Assembly (NCBI GenBank): GCA_009760855.2
Contig: WPIO01000059.1
Span: 1,441,501 to 1,505,500, forward strand
Direction of reading: 5' to 3'
Origin: Cristatella mucedo
Lineage: Eukaryota; Bryozoa; Phylactolaemata; Cristatellidae
Length of the DNA stretch: 64,000 bases
Within the stretch, counting starts at the first letter, position 1. Each line of letters begins with the position of its first letter. Under the pieces are notes generated by a model. That model was not told the DNA's origin. It made no database searches and saw only the letters and a program-made list of their open reading frames with translations. Shown piece by piece: positions 1 to 32,600 of the stretch. A program made the translations under genes and the position numbers.

Positions 1-119
1 ACCGCCATGTTGGCGGCGAAAAGTTACACACACGAGGGCAAGAACTTGGCCCGGTGTGCACTCACAATTGCGTGCCCACGCGCACAGACGGCACACCGGT
101 TCCAATCGAGCTAGGCTAC

Positions 120-274
120 CTTTTTCACATCCACCGACCCATCTTTCTTGCACTGCTCCCTGAAATCGGCCATGAAATAGAAGTAAGCCGTGGTCGCCCT
201 CTTTGGTTTGTTGGGATCCTTTCCTGCTTTGGAGCTCTTCCTGGTAGGAGAGGCATTTGCAGCCTTGGCACGAC
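120..274 (-). CDS. HMGB-type HMG-box protein, one internal exon
   Basis: This exon encodes 51 codons of an HMG-box chromatin protein, which bends DNA in the nucleus. A lysine-rich linker leads into KDPNKPKRATTAYFYFMADF, the start of an HMG box (basic KPKR followed by the aromatic AYFYF of helix 1). The acceptor is a TTTCAG just above base 274 and the donor is AAG/GTAGCC at 120/119. The exon opens in phase 1 and ends in phase 0, so helices 2 and 3 must lie on exons beyond the left edge. The start-codon exon should lie at higher coordinates, between here and about 3.5 kb, but I could not find it. HMGB is the best match; SSRP1 or another HMG-box protein is possible. Confidence 0.75.
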
Positions 275-2135
275 CTGAAATTTCGGAAACACTTCGAGAT
301 GACAACACGACGATGAGCACTAGGTCACCTGATCATTGCTAAGTCATATTACTATTATAATTACTAGGTAAGCCATTGCAATGCTGAGGGCTGCAAGCAT
401 GGTCACAGCTAGAAAGCAGGCCGCTGTCCTAGCACTTGGCTGCTGTGCCCGGAGCTTCACTCGAGTACAGCAGTGACAATGCGCTTGGCACTTTAATACA
501 CGTGCACAGCACAACAGTCGCATGGTGTATTGCAACAAACAAGACGATTTTACATTCGCTTTTACGCCAAACTCTTTGAGCCCAACTCATTAAAAACTTG
601 CTCCGATGCTCGCCGAGTTAATCGTTACGCTGCAAACTGTATTCTCTTGATTCTGATTGCTTCGAGTGCATTTACAATTTAACGATAGTTGCATAAAGTA
701 CAGGCTGGGCAATATAACAGCTTCATTTACACAGCTGTAGAAGGGCCTTAGACACAATCGCCACCTGCTTGCATAGGGGCTGAGAACTGTCTGAATCCTA
801 GGGCATGCCCTAGGTTTCGCAGTGCCCTCATTCCTAGGCCACAGATCAATAATTAGAACAGGATTGGTTCCTACGCAGAGCAAAGTGCCCTGTTCAAAGC
901 CCGCCATGCCTTTGCGCGTAAGCACTTCTTGGTCGTCCGGTCAGCTAAGAGTGGTCTATTGTACGGTGACACTTATGTGCACACATTCGATCATGCAGGT
1001 GCAGGCACACACGCACGCACACACACACACATACAGCATACACTACAATATAAAGCAAAGTAAATTTCAGCCGATTTAACAGCCATATTGACACAGACGG
1101 GCAAATATTCACAGCGGCTACAATTCACATCGCATCAGGCAATAATGAGTTGCCTTCTGCAGAACTCGAAGCTGCGACCTGCGTCGCAAAGTGCGAGCAC
1201 CTTACCAGTATGCTTAAAGCATAAGCACTGCCCACTGAAGCCAAAAATATCATTTACTTCCACACACGTTGTACAAATCGGTCGGTTTGAAAATGCTGTG
1301 GCTTCACACCGGTTCTGCATGCTTGGCCTCCCACATGGGCCTCAGTGGCATTGTTAGCATCCAAGGCTCGCCAGGTACACTTCTACACCACAGCTTGGTA
1401 AAAAAGCAACAAACTCCAGACGAATAATAGTGCACCTTTTAACAACTGTCGCTCACAGCACTGTCAAATTGCACCACCAAGACCGATGCGCTGCACAGAG
1501 GTTGTCGGCTCATCAGCAGAGAAAGCCGCCATTTCTTTGCTTTTGCCGAAGAAGTGTTCAGCATGCCAATTAGGCAACTCCCAAAATGAACTAGCACACC
1601 TGAGAACTTCACCGACAACTTCCAACAAGCCTATCGCGAGCTCATCAACAAATCAACTCATCAGCTTCGCCACTCACAGCAATCACCCACGAAAGGATGA
1701 ACCGCAGGTCCTGGGCCAGCCAGCTTGCCTCAACACAAACCACACGAGCAAGGAGTGCATAACAAAGCCGATGCAAGAGCCAGGCTGTGCACGACGAACC
1801 AAGCCCCGTGCCCATCGTCACGATTTGCTTCGACAAAGGGACAAGCATCGGCTGCATCTTGATGGCCTGCACCACGCCCGTCAAAAATACGCTGTCATCA
1901 CGCTCACCATCACGATGTTAAAAGCTCAAACTCCGCAAAATTCCAATGTGGAGGAGGTATACGACAATTCTGAGTCGTGAGCCCCAGTAAGACGAAGCTA
2001 ATCTATTGGGTCACAACAGCAGCACCAGCGAATGCACACCCAGCTCCGATGGCAACTGCGGCCTGGCTGCAAGGTGTGCCTATTTGGTCAGCTAGCTAGC
2101 AGGTGGGCAGTGACTAGCCCCTCCTGCGAAAAAAA

Positions 2136-2162
2136 GCTGCAGCCAGTCAGACTGGCTGCAGC
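2136..2162. repeat. 27-base palindrome
   Basis: Two 13-base arms (GCTGCAGCCAGTC and its complement) flank a single central A. It could form a small cruciform. No function is evident. Confidence 0.6.
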
Positions 2163-2424
2163 AGCTGGCACCATTTAGTCCTTCAATCGTTGTTTCGGCT
2201 CACTGCTAGATAGGTTTGCGAGTATTAATTCACAGCCATCTTTGACCGAGCTTAGTCTATAACTGGCAATGCTTGGATCGGCAGAGTCTGACGAAACCCG
2301 ATCGAAGCTGTGCTTACACCGTCGACTTTCCCGACTGAATCGTTGCCGATTTAAATCCGGTTACGGCACACAGCATCTCGCGGACGGACGGGAGGAGCCA
2401 AATCGGCTGGCTGTCATGAAGGTT

Positions 2425-2427
<3 letters not shown>

Positions 2428-2501
<74 letters not shown>
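2428..2501. repeat. (GA)n microsatellite
   Basis: An uninterrupted run of about 37 GA units. It creates false open frames on both strands. Confidence 0.97.
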
Positions 2502-2502
<1 letters not shown>

Positions 2503-3274
2503 CATTTTGCCATTTGATACCTCCAAATCCCGAACCTGCTTGTCACATACACTCCACGACCGAAATAATAATGGCTGACTTCCGTAGGCTCGAGTTATGC
2601 GTACAGAGCAAGTCCCTGAACATGAGATGATTACGCGTTGTAGCAGCGACTTAACATTAATTGGCACCATGCATTTTCATGGGATAGCTCTTTCACATGC
2701 CCATTTATCTTCCTTTTCTTTCCATCATTCTCACACCCGCCCACAATGACAGCAGCAGCAAACTCAATTATCTGTGGGTTGTGGCTTGGCAGCTTTCCGG
2801 GGAAACCCTCTTTCATACCAGCCTCCCGCAGTAGAGCAGGGTGCTGTGGGCGGAACTAAATCGGCCATCAATGTTTCCTGAATCGGTAGTGCAAATGCAC
2901 TAACTAGCAGGAAAGTAGGCGTCGGCAGGTCGATAGCGTAAACGCAGCTCGAACTTCACGCTACTATCACGAGCACACCACGCTAAAAACAAAAACATGA
3001 TAACTACGGTAACACAAAAGTCACACGGTATATCCGCACGACGTTAGTCATTAATTCGAACCGAGCAACGCTTCGGCTGACGGCCAGAACGAACTGAGGT
3101 AAAAACGAGATGACGCTGCCCGCTACTAGACAGATCTCAAGGCGGAGTGGAGCAGGCTTGGCCCAATCACTAAAACAATAGATGCAGTAAAAGCGTTTGC
3201 CCAAGAGACGACAGAATAAAAGCAAGAAAAGGTGTGAAATATCCACGAGCACTCTCAATTCAGCAGGTAGCTAT

Positions 3275-4026
3275 AACGATCACATGTTAAAATGGACCTG
3301 ACGCTTTAGGACTCAGGCGACCACGTCAGCCCACAGCTAGGATGACGCTATCGGCTAGAGGGTAGCTCCAGCAAGAAAGTACCGCCGCTAACCGCGGGAG
3401 GACAGGCGGCCATCTTGCGACAGATGACGCCAGCCAAAGCAAAAAATGCAGCAACGCCGAGATGACCGAAGAGCCCGATGCATCCGCGGTACCGAATATT
3501 GACTGTGCTAGAGCAAATTACAGTGGCTGGCCTCATCGTCAAGGGAATGGGCTAACCGATGGTACTATCGACCAGCAGCGCTTAGGTTTGAATTTCGCGG
3601 CACACAGAGTCGACTACCTGCTGCAGATGGGCAAGACCGAGCTGCTAGCGCGGGACACATCAGTCCAGTCACGCTCGCGCGACTAGATAGTACTTACCCA
3701 TTGTATTAAACGATCTTACTATGCTGCACTAACTTCGGAAATCCAGCAGCTAACGTCGTGGACTCACAGCACGACGCGGTACAACCGATTAAAAAAGACG
3801 ATACCCGGATAAGCCGCGGGCTCGCACAGTAGCGTCGCTTTCGCGGCAGTGTAATTATAACCTTCAATTTTGAGTTAATTAAAAATTATTTATTTAAACG
3901 TATTTTAACAGGTGTTTGTAAATTAACTGGAAGATTACAGACTAAAACTTTGAGTCGACCTTGACCATCGAAGGCCGGTTGCCCTAACGGCAGCGTCCTG
4001 GTCACACCACGGCCAACGCTGTGAGA
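3275..4026. promoter_or_regulatory. Probable divergent promoter region, HMGB / ZMYND10
   Basis: This stretch lies upstream of the ZMYND10 start and probably upstream of the minus-strand HMG-box gene. On the minus strand, 3406-3418 reads as a YY1-like AAGATGGCCGCC, a common core-promoter element. On the plus strand, GGTTGCC at 3977-3983, about 45 bases before the ZMYND10 ATG, matches the left half of an RFX X-box, the usual site for ciliary genes; the right half is poor. Sharing between the two genes is inference. Confidence 0.35.
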
Positions 4027-25549
<21,523 letters not shown>

Positions 25550-26177
25550 CCGACTACCGGGCGTTGAGACGCGTCAACTACGGACCGTGCCATTGCTCCG
25601 TCTTCTGCAAACTGAGGCTTCAGACTCACTGGGCACGCTGGTTGTTCGCATCTAGCAGCTCAGTCGACTGCTGTCATCTCAAGGATTTGACTGACGAGCT
25701 GGCGGCAAGGCAACAGTGGAGCCCGGACGAGGTATCCTGCTGACTGGGCCACTGGGCGGGCCGCGCACTTGACCCGGTGCAAAGCACGTGCTCAGCTACT
25801 CGGAGCCCTAGGAGCAGAGGCATTTGAGAGCTGCATGCCGAGCTCGGCTGCCCTCGAAACTGCGGCGTGAGCGGCGTCGGCATCTTTCCATTCGGCAGTC
25901 GCACTGGATGTGGGCAGCTCGTGAGTGCAAGTGGGAGTGCCGGTCGTCAGCAGACACTGCTCCTATGCACGTGCACTGCTCATGCACGTGACCTTGGTTC
26001 GAGCTGGCGCTTGCAATGGCTCGGATTGCCCATGCCTCGTATCAGCAGGGCTCATTGGCAAGAAAAGGGGTACGCGAAAGACGCTGCCCTTAGCACGACG
26101 ATGCTTCGCGAGGAAGCAGCGAGCACACGAGCCGCAGTCACGGCACATTGGTTTTGGAGGTAGCCGGCGTGCACTAC

Positions 26178-26192
26178 AATAAAAATAATAAA
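26178..26192 (+). promoter_or_regulatory. Candidate ZMYND10 polyadenylation signals
   Basis: Two AATAAA hexamers (26178-26183 and 26187-26192), about 630 bases after the stop. None nearer was seen. Confidence 0.4.
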
Positions 26193-26266
26193 ATGGAACG
26201 ACTCCCCCTCACAGCCAGCTGTGTGCCAAGTGGCTTGCTAGAGCTGCCTGTAGCAGGCAGCCGGAT

Positions 26267-26568
26267 GCTGTGCATGTCACCCCTAACCATGTTGCCGAGC
26301 TGGCTTGGTCTAGCGGTTAAGGTGCTCGCCCCGACCAAGGTCTGACTGAGGTCGTGGGCTCGAGCCTCGAGGCATATGTGAAGCGCCTGAATAGAGATTA
26401 AGTTCTCTTGGGGCGCTATATAAATGAGTTTTATTTATTTATTTATTTATTCATGTTGTTTATCAAGCATGATACCACTCACAATTCGATCGTGTTTCCT
26501 TTGCAGTAAATGCAAAGCGCCTTGATAAAAGTTCACTAGAGAGTTCTCTGAGAGCACTTTATTAAGTG

Positions 26569-26601
<33 letters not shown>
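26267..26601 (+). mobile_element. LINE-A 3' end, split by SINE-3
   Basis: TGTGCATGTCACCCCTAACC (26270 on) breaks at CCATGTT and resumes at TTCATGTTGTTTATCAAGC (26450). It runs to a decayed stem-loop and (ATT)n, then (ACT)n at 26602-26614. Confidence 0.88.
26294..26449 (+). mobile_element. SINE-3, complete, nested in LINE-A
   Basis: The fullest copy: head GCTTGGTCTAGCGGTTAAGG, B box GGGCTCGAGCC, tail AAGCGCCTGAATAGAGATTA, GGGCGCTATATAAATGAG and (ATTT)n. Confidence 0.92.
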
Positions 26602-26969
26602 TACTACTACTACTATTCTGGGATTCTGGGTACTGTAAGTCGTGAGCTCGGCGAAACCAATGAAAGCATCCATCCTGGAGCACTAGTCGTGGGAGCCCCG
26701 GTGCCCAACAGCAGGAGCAGACGCCTGCTGGCTAACATCTGTCGAGGTCTCTCTCGAGGGAAAACGCTAATATTATGTGCCCAAAACACCGAAGTGTAAT
26801 AAATATCGTTCCTTAATCAATATTTTTATTTCATTTTCTCATAACCGCAAATACGATCGGCATTGCCACGGGCTGCAACGGCAAAGTCAAACTTCGAGTG
26901 CCGACATAATCTCTACGTACTTATTGTCACAATAATAAAAATAACCATAACGAAACGTGTGTATAGCCT

Positions 26970-27430
26970 ACTGCAACAATAAGGCCAATTTAGCAGTTAT
27001 GAGTGAGCCTGGGGCCACCCTCAAGTTAGAAGATGTAATTTTCAAAATCGATTCGTCTAGTGTCACAAACTCGAAGTCTATGCATTATCTAGGCATGCTG
27101 TTTCACAGCGGCTTGCAGTTACACGAGCACACGCCAACCTCCACTGACGAGTCGGCTGACTTTCAGCTGTGGAGCATCGACACAAAATCAGCCCTGCTTC
27201 GACAAGAATACAACTACCAAATTAGTTGATACTTTTGTGACATGGTATCTAGATCACTGTAATTCCATTTACTCAGGACTCTCGGCCTATGCGCCGAGTC
27301 GACCTCAACTGTTTCAAAACTCAGCTGCTCGTCTGGTCTGTCGCCGACGGCACAGAGCTGCAGCACAACACCGCTACTACTTCTGTCTGAGCTTCACTGG
27401 CTCCCAATCAGACGACTTCGACATTCTTTC
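26970..27430 (+). mobile_element. LINE-A reverse transcriptase remnant
   Basis: The plus frame follows the LINE-A C-terminal half in order with many changes: NKANLAVM, LEDVIFKIDSSSV, HYLGMLFHSGL, then [12 protein letters not shown]. It has stops and shifts. Confidence 0.75.
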
Positions 27431-27639
27431 TTCGGCAGGTTGCACTTTCAGCCACTTTACTCGCTTGCACCAGCCACACCTGTCCCGGTGGACTCTTGCT
27501 AGTCCACTGTACTCTCACACCACCCACGAGCGCATCAAGGTCAATTTGCATCAAGGTCAGTTCACATGTACCGAATGAATGCTGTGACGAACGGGTGGAT
27601 GTTCAGGCTTTTTTGGTCGCTTTGTCAGGCAATGTCGTT

Positions 27640-28330
27640 TGCAATGCCGGTCGGTAAAAAGATCCAGGCTCTGGGAGTGCAAGAGCTGCAGGCGCCGTCT
27701 CCCAAAGATTTGAGGCAGCAAGATTACAAGACAACGAGATTGCTTGTGCAGCTAAATGACTCGACCGAGCAGGAGGTACTGTGCAAAGCCTGATTAGGAA
27801 GTATATTGCATCACTGTAAGGCCAGAGCATCACGATGAAGGGACCTGAAACCGAGTGAGTGACCTAAGTTTGAAGTCGATCAGCTGCTTGGTGGAGAGCC
27901 AGAGCAGGTAGGTGACAAGTGGCATACTATGGCGCTTGCAAAGTTCACACGACAGACAAACCTAGCTGGCGAGTTTTGCACACACTGTAAGCGTCTTAGA
28001 GCACACACAGGAAGTACCTGCCAGTGGCGAGTTACATGAGTCTAGAAGGGCTGTCAGAAACACATTAGACAAGCTTAGCTGTGGTACCCATATCTAAGCA
28101 AGCCCAGATGTTTGCAGCGTTTTTACATAGCAGATAAGTTAGCTGGCAGACTTTACTTCGGTGCTGATGTGGTCATCTGGTGAAATGTAAGTTTGGAACT
28201 TGGAGACAGACCCGGATTCCGTGAAGAGGCAATAGCAGATATGCTGGGCGAGTCCATCCACTTTGACGGTCAGGCTGTCCAGTCATTAGCTTGTTATCAG
28301 AAACGTCTGGACTCCATCTTGTGGCATGCT
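27640..28330 (-). mobile_element. LINE-A reverse transcriptase remnant, opposite strand
   Basis: On the plus strand it resembles the complement of LINE-A: GATGAAGGGACCTGAAACCG, ACGACAGACAAACCTAGCTG, GTGCTGATGTGGTCATCTGG. It lies tail to tail with the remnant at 26.97-27.43 kb. Both have lost the 3' end. Confidence 0.7.
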
Positions 28331-28928
28331 GTGTGTGCTGGCTGCTGATGTTCACTGCTTCCTGTCATGCACGGTTAGTTTCTCTGGAAGTGACCCTGCT
28401 ACCTATTGTCTGGGCCCACTGCACATCAACTCGGCACCTACCGAGCCTGCATTTCTGCTATCAATGAGTGCTCGGTGTTGCAGCAACTGGACCCCCGCAA
28501 GTCTATTCAACCACCCGGTAAACGAACGGTCGCCACAACCGAGGTGCAAAAACCAGGCTTGTGTTGTGAGCTTGAGCGTGTGGGTATTGCTAAGCACCAA
28601 ACGACTTGGAATACTCGGAACACAACCGAACTCAACAACGTTTAATAATCAACACCAGTCCCGCAGACGTTAATGCTAAGCGGAGCTTCCTGTCATCCGC
28701 TGCTAAGGAACGCAGAGCTCCGATTGGCTAGCGCTGTTGCTAACGCGTAGCAGTAGGAACGCTGCGTTCCGATAGGCTAGTCAAAGTCGGGAAGGGCCTC
28801 CGGACTCAGTACCGGCAGACAGCCACACTTGGGCGCGACGCTGTCGTAGGCTGGGGGGGGGGTATGCATTATCACATCGCGATCTCAACACTTGCACAGC
28901 GCAAGCTTTCGGCATTGGGTGTCGACGA

Positions 28929-28934
28929 TTTATT
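28929..28934 (-). promoter_or_regulatory. Candidate ARL6IP5 polyadenylation signal
   Basis: AATAAA on the minus strand, about 575 bases past the ARL6IP5 stop. Confidence 0.4.
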
Positions 28935-29507
28935 TGCCACGTGCTTTCGCTGCTGCACACTTCACACACTTTTGCCGTTCGAAAAGAAGCTCGAGCGCAC
29001 GCACGGCAGGCGCTAATGACAGCAAGAGTGCGTTCAGGACGAGACCACAGGCTGCCACTATGGGCCCCAGCGAGGCAAAAAGGAGCCGAGCAAAGTGCAG
29101 CGACACAGCGAGCGCAACTTCGCTCTGACTCCAAGTGCGAGTGAGCCGAGCGTGCCTCACGGTTGGCAAGCATCGACCGACTCAGCGGTGGCAGCAGGAG
29201 CAGCAGTAAGCCTCGACCCCCTGATAAAGCAGTGGCCTATACTGAAGTGGCAACTACTAGTGGCAAGGCCTTTGAGGTGTCGCAACGTAAGCGTCTCTCG
29301 CGCAAACGAAGAAAAAAATCCGATTAAAATCCAAAGAAAAATCCGCAGGGGGAAAAAGCGACCGAGCGACACGATCAGACCGCAAGTCCGTTTTCCAGCA
29401 GCAGCCAACAAGTGCTTGACAGGAGTTTGGGCAGCAGGGCACAGCGGCGGCGACACAGCGAGCCCACAGCGGGCCTCCGAGGTCAAGGAGGCTCTGTGCG
29501 GTGGCCA

Positions 29508-29650
29508 TCATGAGCCGGCCTCCTGCTCCTGGCCGAGGGATTCGAGTAGCAGCCCCATCGGCGTCCTTTTGATGCCGACGAATTCGCCCTTGAGTCTCGA
29601 CACTTTGTTGCTGAGGTTGCGCAACCTCAGCGAGGCATGAACGCCGACGA
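29508..29650 (-). CDS. ARL6IP5: ARL6IP5 exon 3
   Basis: Follows ACCGTTTTAG (minus strand). Encodes VGVHASLRLRNLSNK onward to QEAGS and TGA. It is antisense to longer but unconserved plus-strand frames. Confidence 0.95.
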
Positions 29651-32600
29651 CTAAAACGGTATAGAACGTAGGAGTGAGCATGTGTGGCAGCCGCCGCCGA
29701 CCTCAGTGCCAGCAGCCAATCACGTGCTCGGATGGAACAAGCATACACGAGGTGAGGGGCAATTTCGAGCACCTAGTGTGGGAAGCTTACTTTTGTGGGC
29801 GTGGCACTGCCACTGCCTCGTTCCGCCCCAGCCAGACTCGTAACATTCATCCGGCCCAGTGGGCGATCTGGGCGCGCAAGCGCATAACTCCTTGGCTGCC
29901 TGGCCTGATTCACTGATTAGGCGATTTGCAAATGTTCACTCTGTCACACGATCTTATCACTTCGACCATCCAGGCTGAATCATCGTTCATCTCTACTACT
30001 AGCGGCCGTGTGCAGCAGATGTGCAGATGCTCTTCTCCTGCGCACACTCGTACACTGTACCAGGGCTGAGTAGCCGGCAACCATTGTTCCTGGGGGAGAG
30101 CCTTCGGGGGGGGGGAAGCCTTTGTGGGCGTGGCATTGCCATCACGTGGTTCCACCCCAGCCGAATCTACGGCCGAACGATCGGCAAGCTGTTCCATGCC
30201 TGCAGGTGACCGTGTCCTTGCAGCGCTATTGGCACTAATTGCTTGTGCAGCGGGCGGCATGTAAGCATGCTGTCCACTATCTGTCACTTATCTCCTCGTG
30301 ATCCGGAGCAGCCTAACCGACGGCTACAACACCAGTACTTACGCTCGCCTGCATGCCTGCCTACAATACAGCTGTCTTTAGGTGACCTGCGATGGCACGG
30401 CAGACTAGGTAAGTCGGTTGCTTTTCACGAACTCGGTCCCAAGGTCGTGGGCTCTAATCCTGCACTGGGCGATCCATTATGTGCTTATGCGTGCTGACAC
30501 TGCACATGCTGCCACCAACCACATTTGCATGCTGACCCGGTGCATGTCACCCTAACCACGTTGTTCATGTTGTTTATCAAGCATGATATTACTCACGATT
30601 CAATCGCGTTTCCCTTTGCAGCAAATGTAAAGCACCAAGGAGGAAATTAAGTTCTCTAAGGGCGCTTTATCAAGTGCATTATTATTATTATTATTATTAT
30701 TATTGCTGCTGCAAGCGGTGGCGATTGACCGTAAAGGCTCTTCTGTCGCTATACAAACAAAAGAGGCCTTTGGATCAGCTAATATTTTATTTTCATTTTA
30801 GGGGGTGCCATACGTCATTCTCTCCGTGTGCCGCTGCCACCGACCCAGGCATATCTCGTTCCAGTCCTGCAGCAGGCAATTCTTTATTCGCCCATAGCAA
30901 GTGGGGGAGAGAGGAAGGGGAAGGGAGAACCAGCCACTTCTAAGGCTCCTCAGATCCCATAGATATAACAGGGGCAAGGCACTCGCACTTCACGACTCAG
31001 GTCACGTGGGTTCGAGTCGTGCAGTCCTGGACAATCCTGCAGTGCACACTGCAAGCGGTGGCGACAGCAGTTGCAGCTCTCCTGCTGCTATGTAAATGAG
31101 GCTGTTTAATCACCTAAGCTTTTTCTTTTGAATGAGACCATTGAATCAACTGGCCTGGGCTATTGAGCAGCATCCGAACCGAGGCTGGCTGCAGCATCAC
31201 TGAAAATACCAACCCGAATTCACTCGGAAGACCGGCGCATGACGATGCCTTGCCTAATTAGGAGGATTGAAGCAGGCTCGTGGCTTCGGAGTTATGGCAG
31301 CGAGGCGGCAGCAGCAGCTGCAGAGCGAGACGAGCTGAGCTGAGCGGCGGCCACTTACGTGCCGTCGGTAACAGGATCCCAAAAATGAACACGAAGATGC
31401 CGCCGATGGCGTTGATGACTACATAGACGACGGTGAGGACGACGAGGGCACCGAGCACGGGGTGCTTCTGCTTGAGCTTACGCAGCTGCGCGGCGTTCTC
31501 GGTGGCGTACACGAACAGGGTGAGCGCCACGGCTGTGGCCAGGACTCCGGTCAGCATGTGCACCGGATGCAGGAGCCTGCAACGGCCCAGCCGCCCCTGC
31601 CTGCCACAACCCCGGCTGAAATCGGACTCCAGCATGCACGGGCAGGCTGCTCACGGGGAGGAGAAGGAGAAGGAGGAGGAGGAGGAGCCACTGCACAAGC
31701 AAGTCTCTTCTAACAAAGGCAATCTGCTCCAGAAGACGGCTGCCATCCGGCCGTCTGGCTCATGCAGCAGCAACGACCAAGCCTCATTGCCCACTGACTC
31801 AATTAGCATCAGGCTACAAACACACCACTGGCATTAACTTAGACAAGCCATGGGCCAAGACAGCTGACAACCTACCGGCCGACAGACCTAGCAGAAGTAG
31901 CCTAGGCAAATGGGCTATTAGCCTGAGCAGCCTGAGCCTGGGTTCGGCTCGGTATCCTAGAAGACCTAGGATGAAGCCTACGATGAGAGGATCACAGCAA
32001 GCACCTGACTAAAACATGCGGCTCAAGCGCCTTTCTTCAGACCGGATCCACCAAGACCGGAGGCCTGCCGATTGCTACCTGCCGAGGAGCTTGCAAGCGG
32101 AAGTGGAAGTGACGGTACACCGGTGACGGCATCCTAATATGAGAGGCAAGTATACGTGCACCTAGTCAGCCAGCAGCACGCAAAAGAAAGCTGCGAGCGG
32201 CTCGTGGCATTCGACACCCATGCAATAATAATGGTCAACTTCGGAAGGATACAGGTCCACGTGAATGCAGCCACACAGCTGGAAGCAGCTAGTCGTCGCT
32301 GGCTATGCTCACTCAACAGGCTCGAGGGTGCCCGAAGGGACCAAGAGCCAACAAGGTCATTACGGAGGGAGGATTTTTTTTAAAGCAGGGGAAGGGGGAG
32401 GGAAGGGGCCAGCCCATTCATCACTTGCCGCTTGCTCGTCCGTGTGAATCGTCTTGTGCACGCGTGCTGCAATCAGTTGGCACGTGTTTCTTCTAGCCAA
32501 CATGAAGTGCCAAGAAAGAGTCCAGATCACTTGGGTGGGGCACTATACGGGAATGCATAATAATTGCCATCATTACCTCCTTCGAGGCCCCCCACACCCG

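Larger units (their letters stand above)
275..3274. other. Spacer or HMGB first-intron region
   Basis: No exon can be supported here on either strand. The open frames are short and unlike known families. It holds a (CA)n run at 1006-1032, a 27-base palindrome at 2136-2162 and a long (GA)n run at 2428-2501. Because the HMG-box exon needs an upstream exon on the minus strand, much of this stretch is probably its intron. Confidence 0.5.
25550..29507. other. Spacer between convergent ZMYND10 and ARL6IP5
   Basis: Contains the probable ZMYND10 3' UTR, LINE-A pieces and, at its right side, the probable ARL6IP5 3' UTR. No further gene is supported. Confidence 0.6.

Noticed and set aside
3462-3686. 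74-aa frame with VDYLLQMGKTELLARD, slightly like the ISWI DYLLKQTEL segment
   Set aside because: The rest shows no ISWI match, there is no continuing exon, and it lies upstream of ZMYND10. Chance similarity.
29095-29640. 181-aa plus-strand frame
   Set aside because: Antisense to ARL6IP5 exon 3 and its 3' region; no family match.
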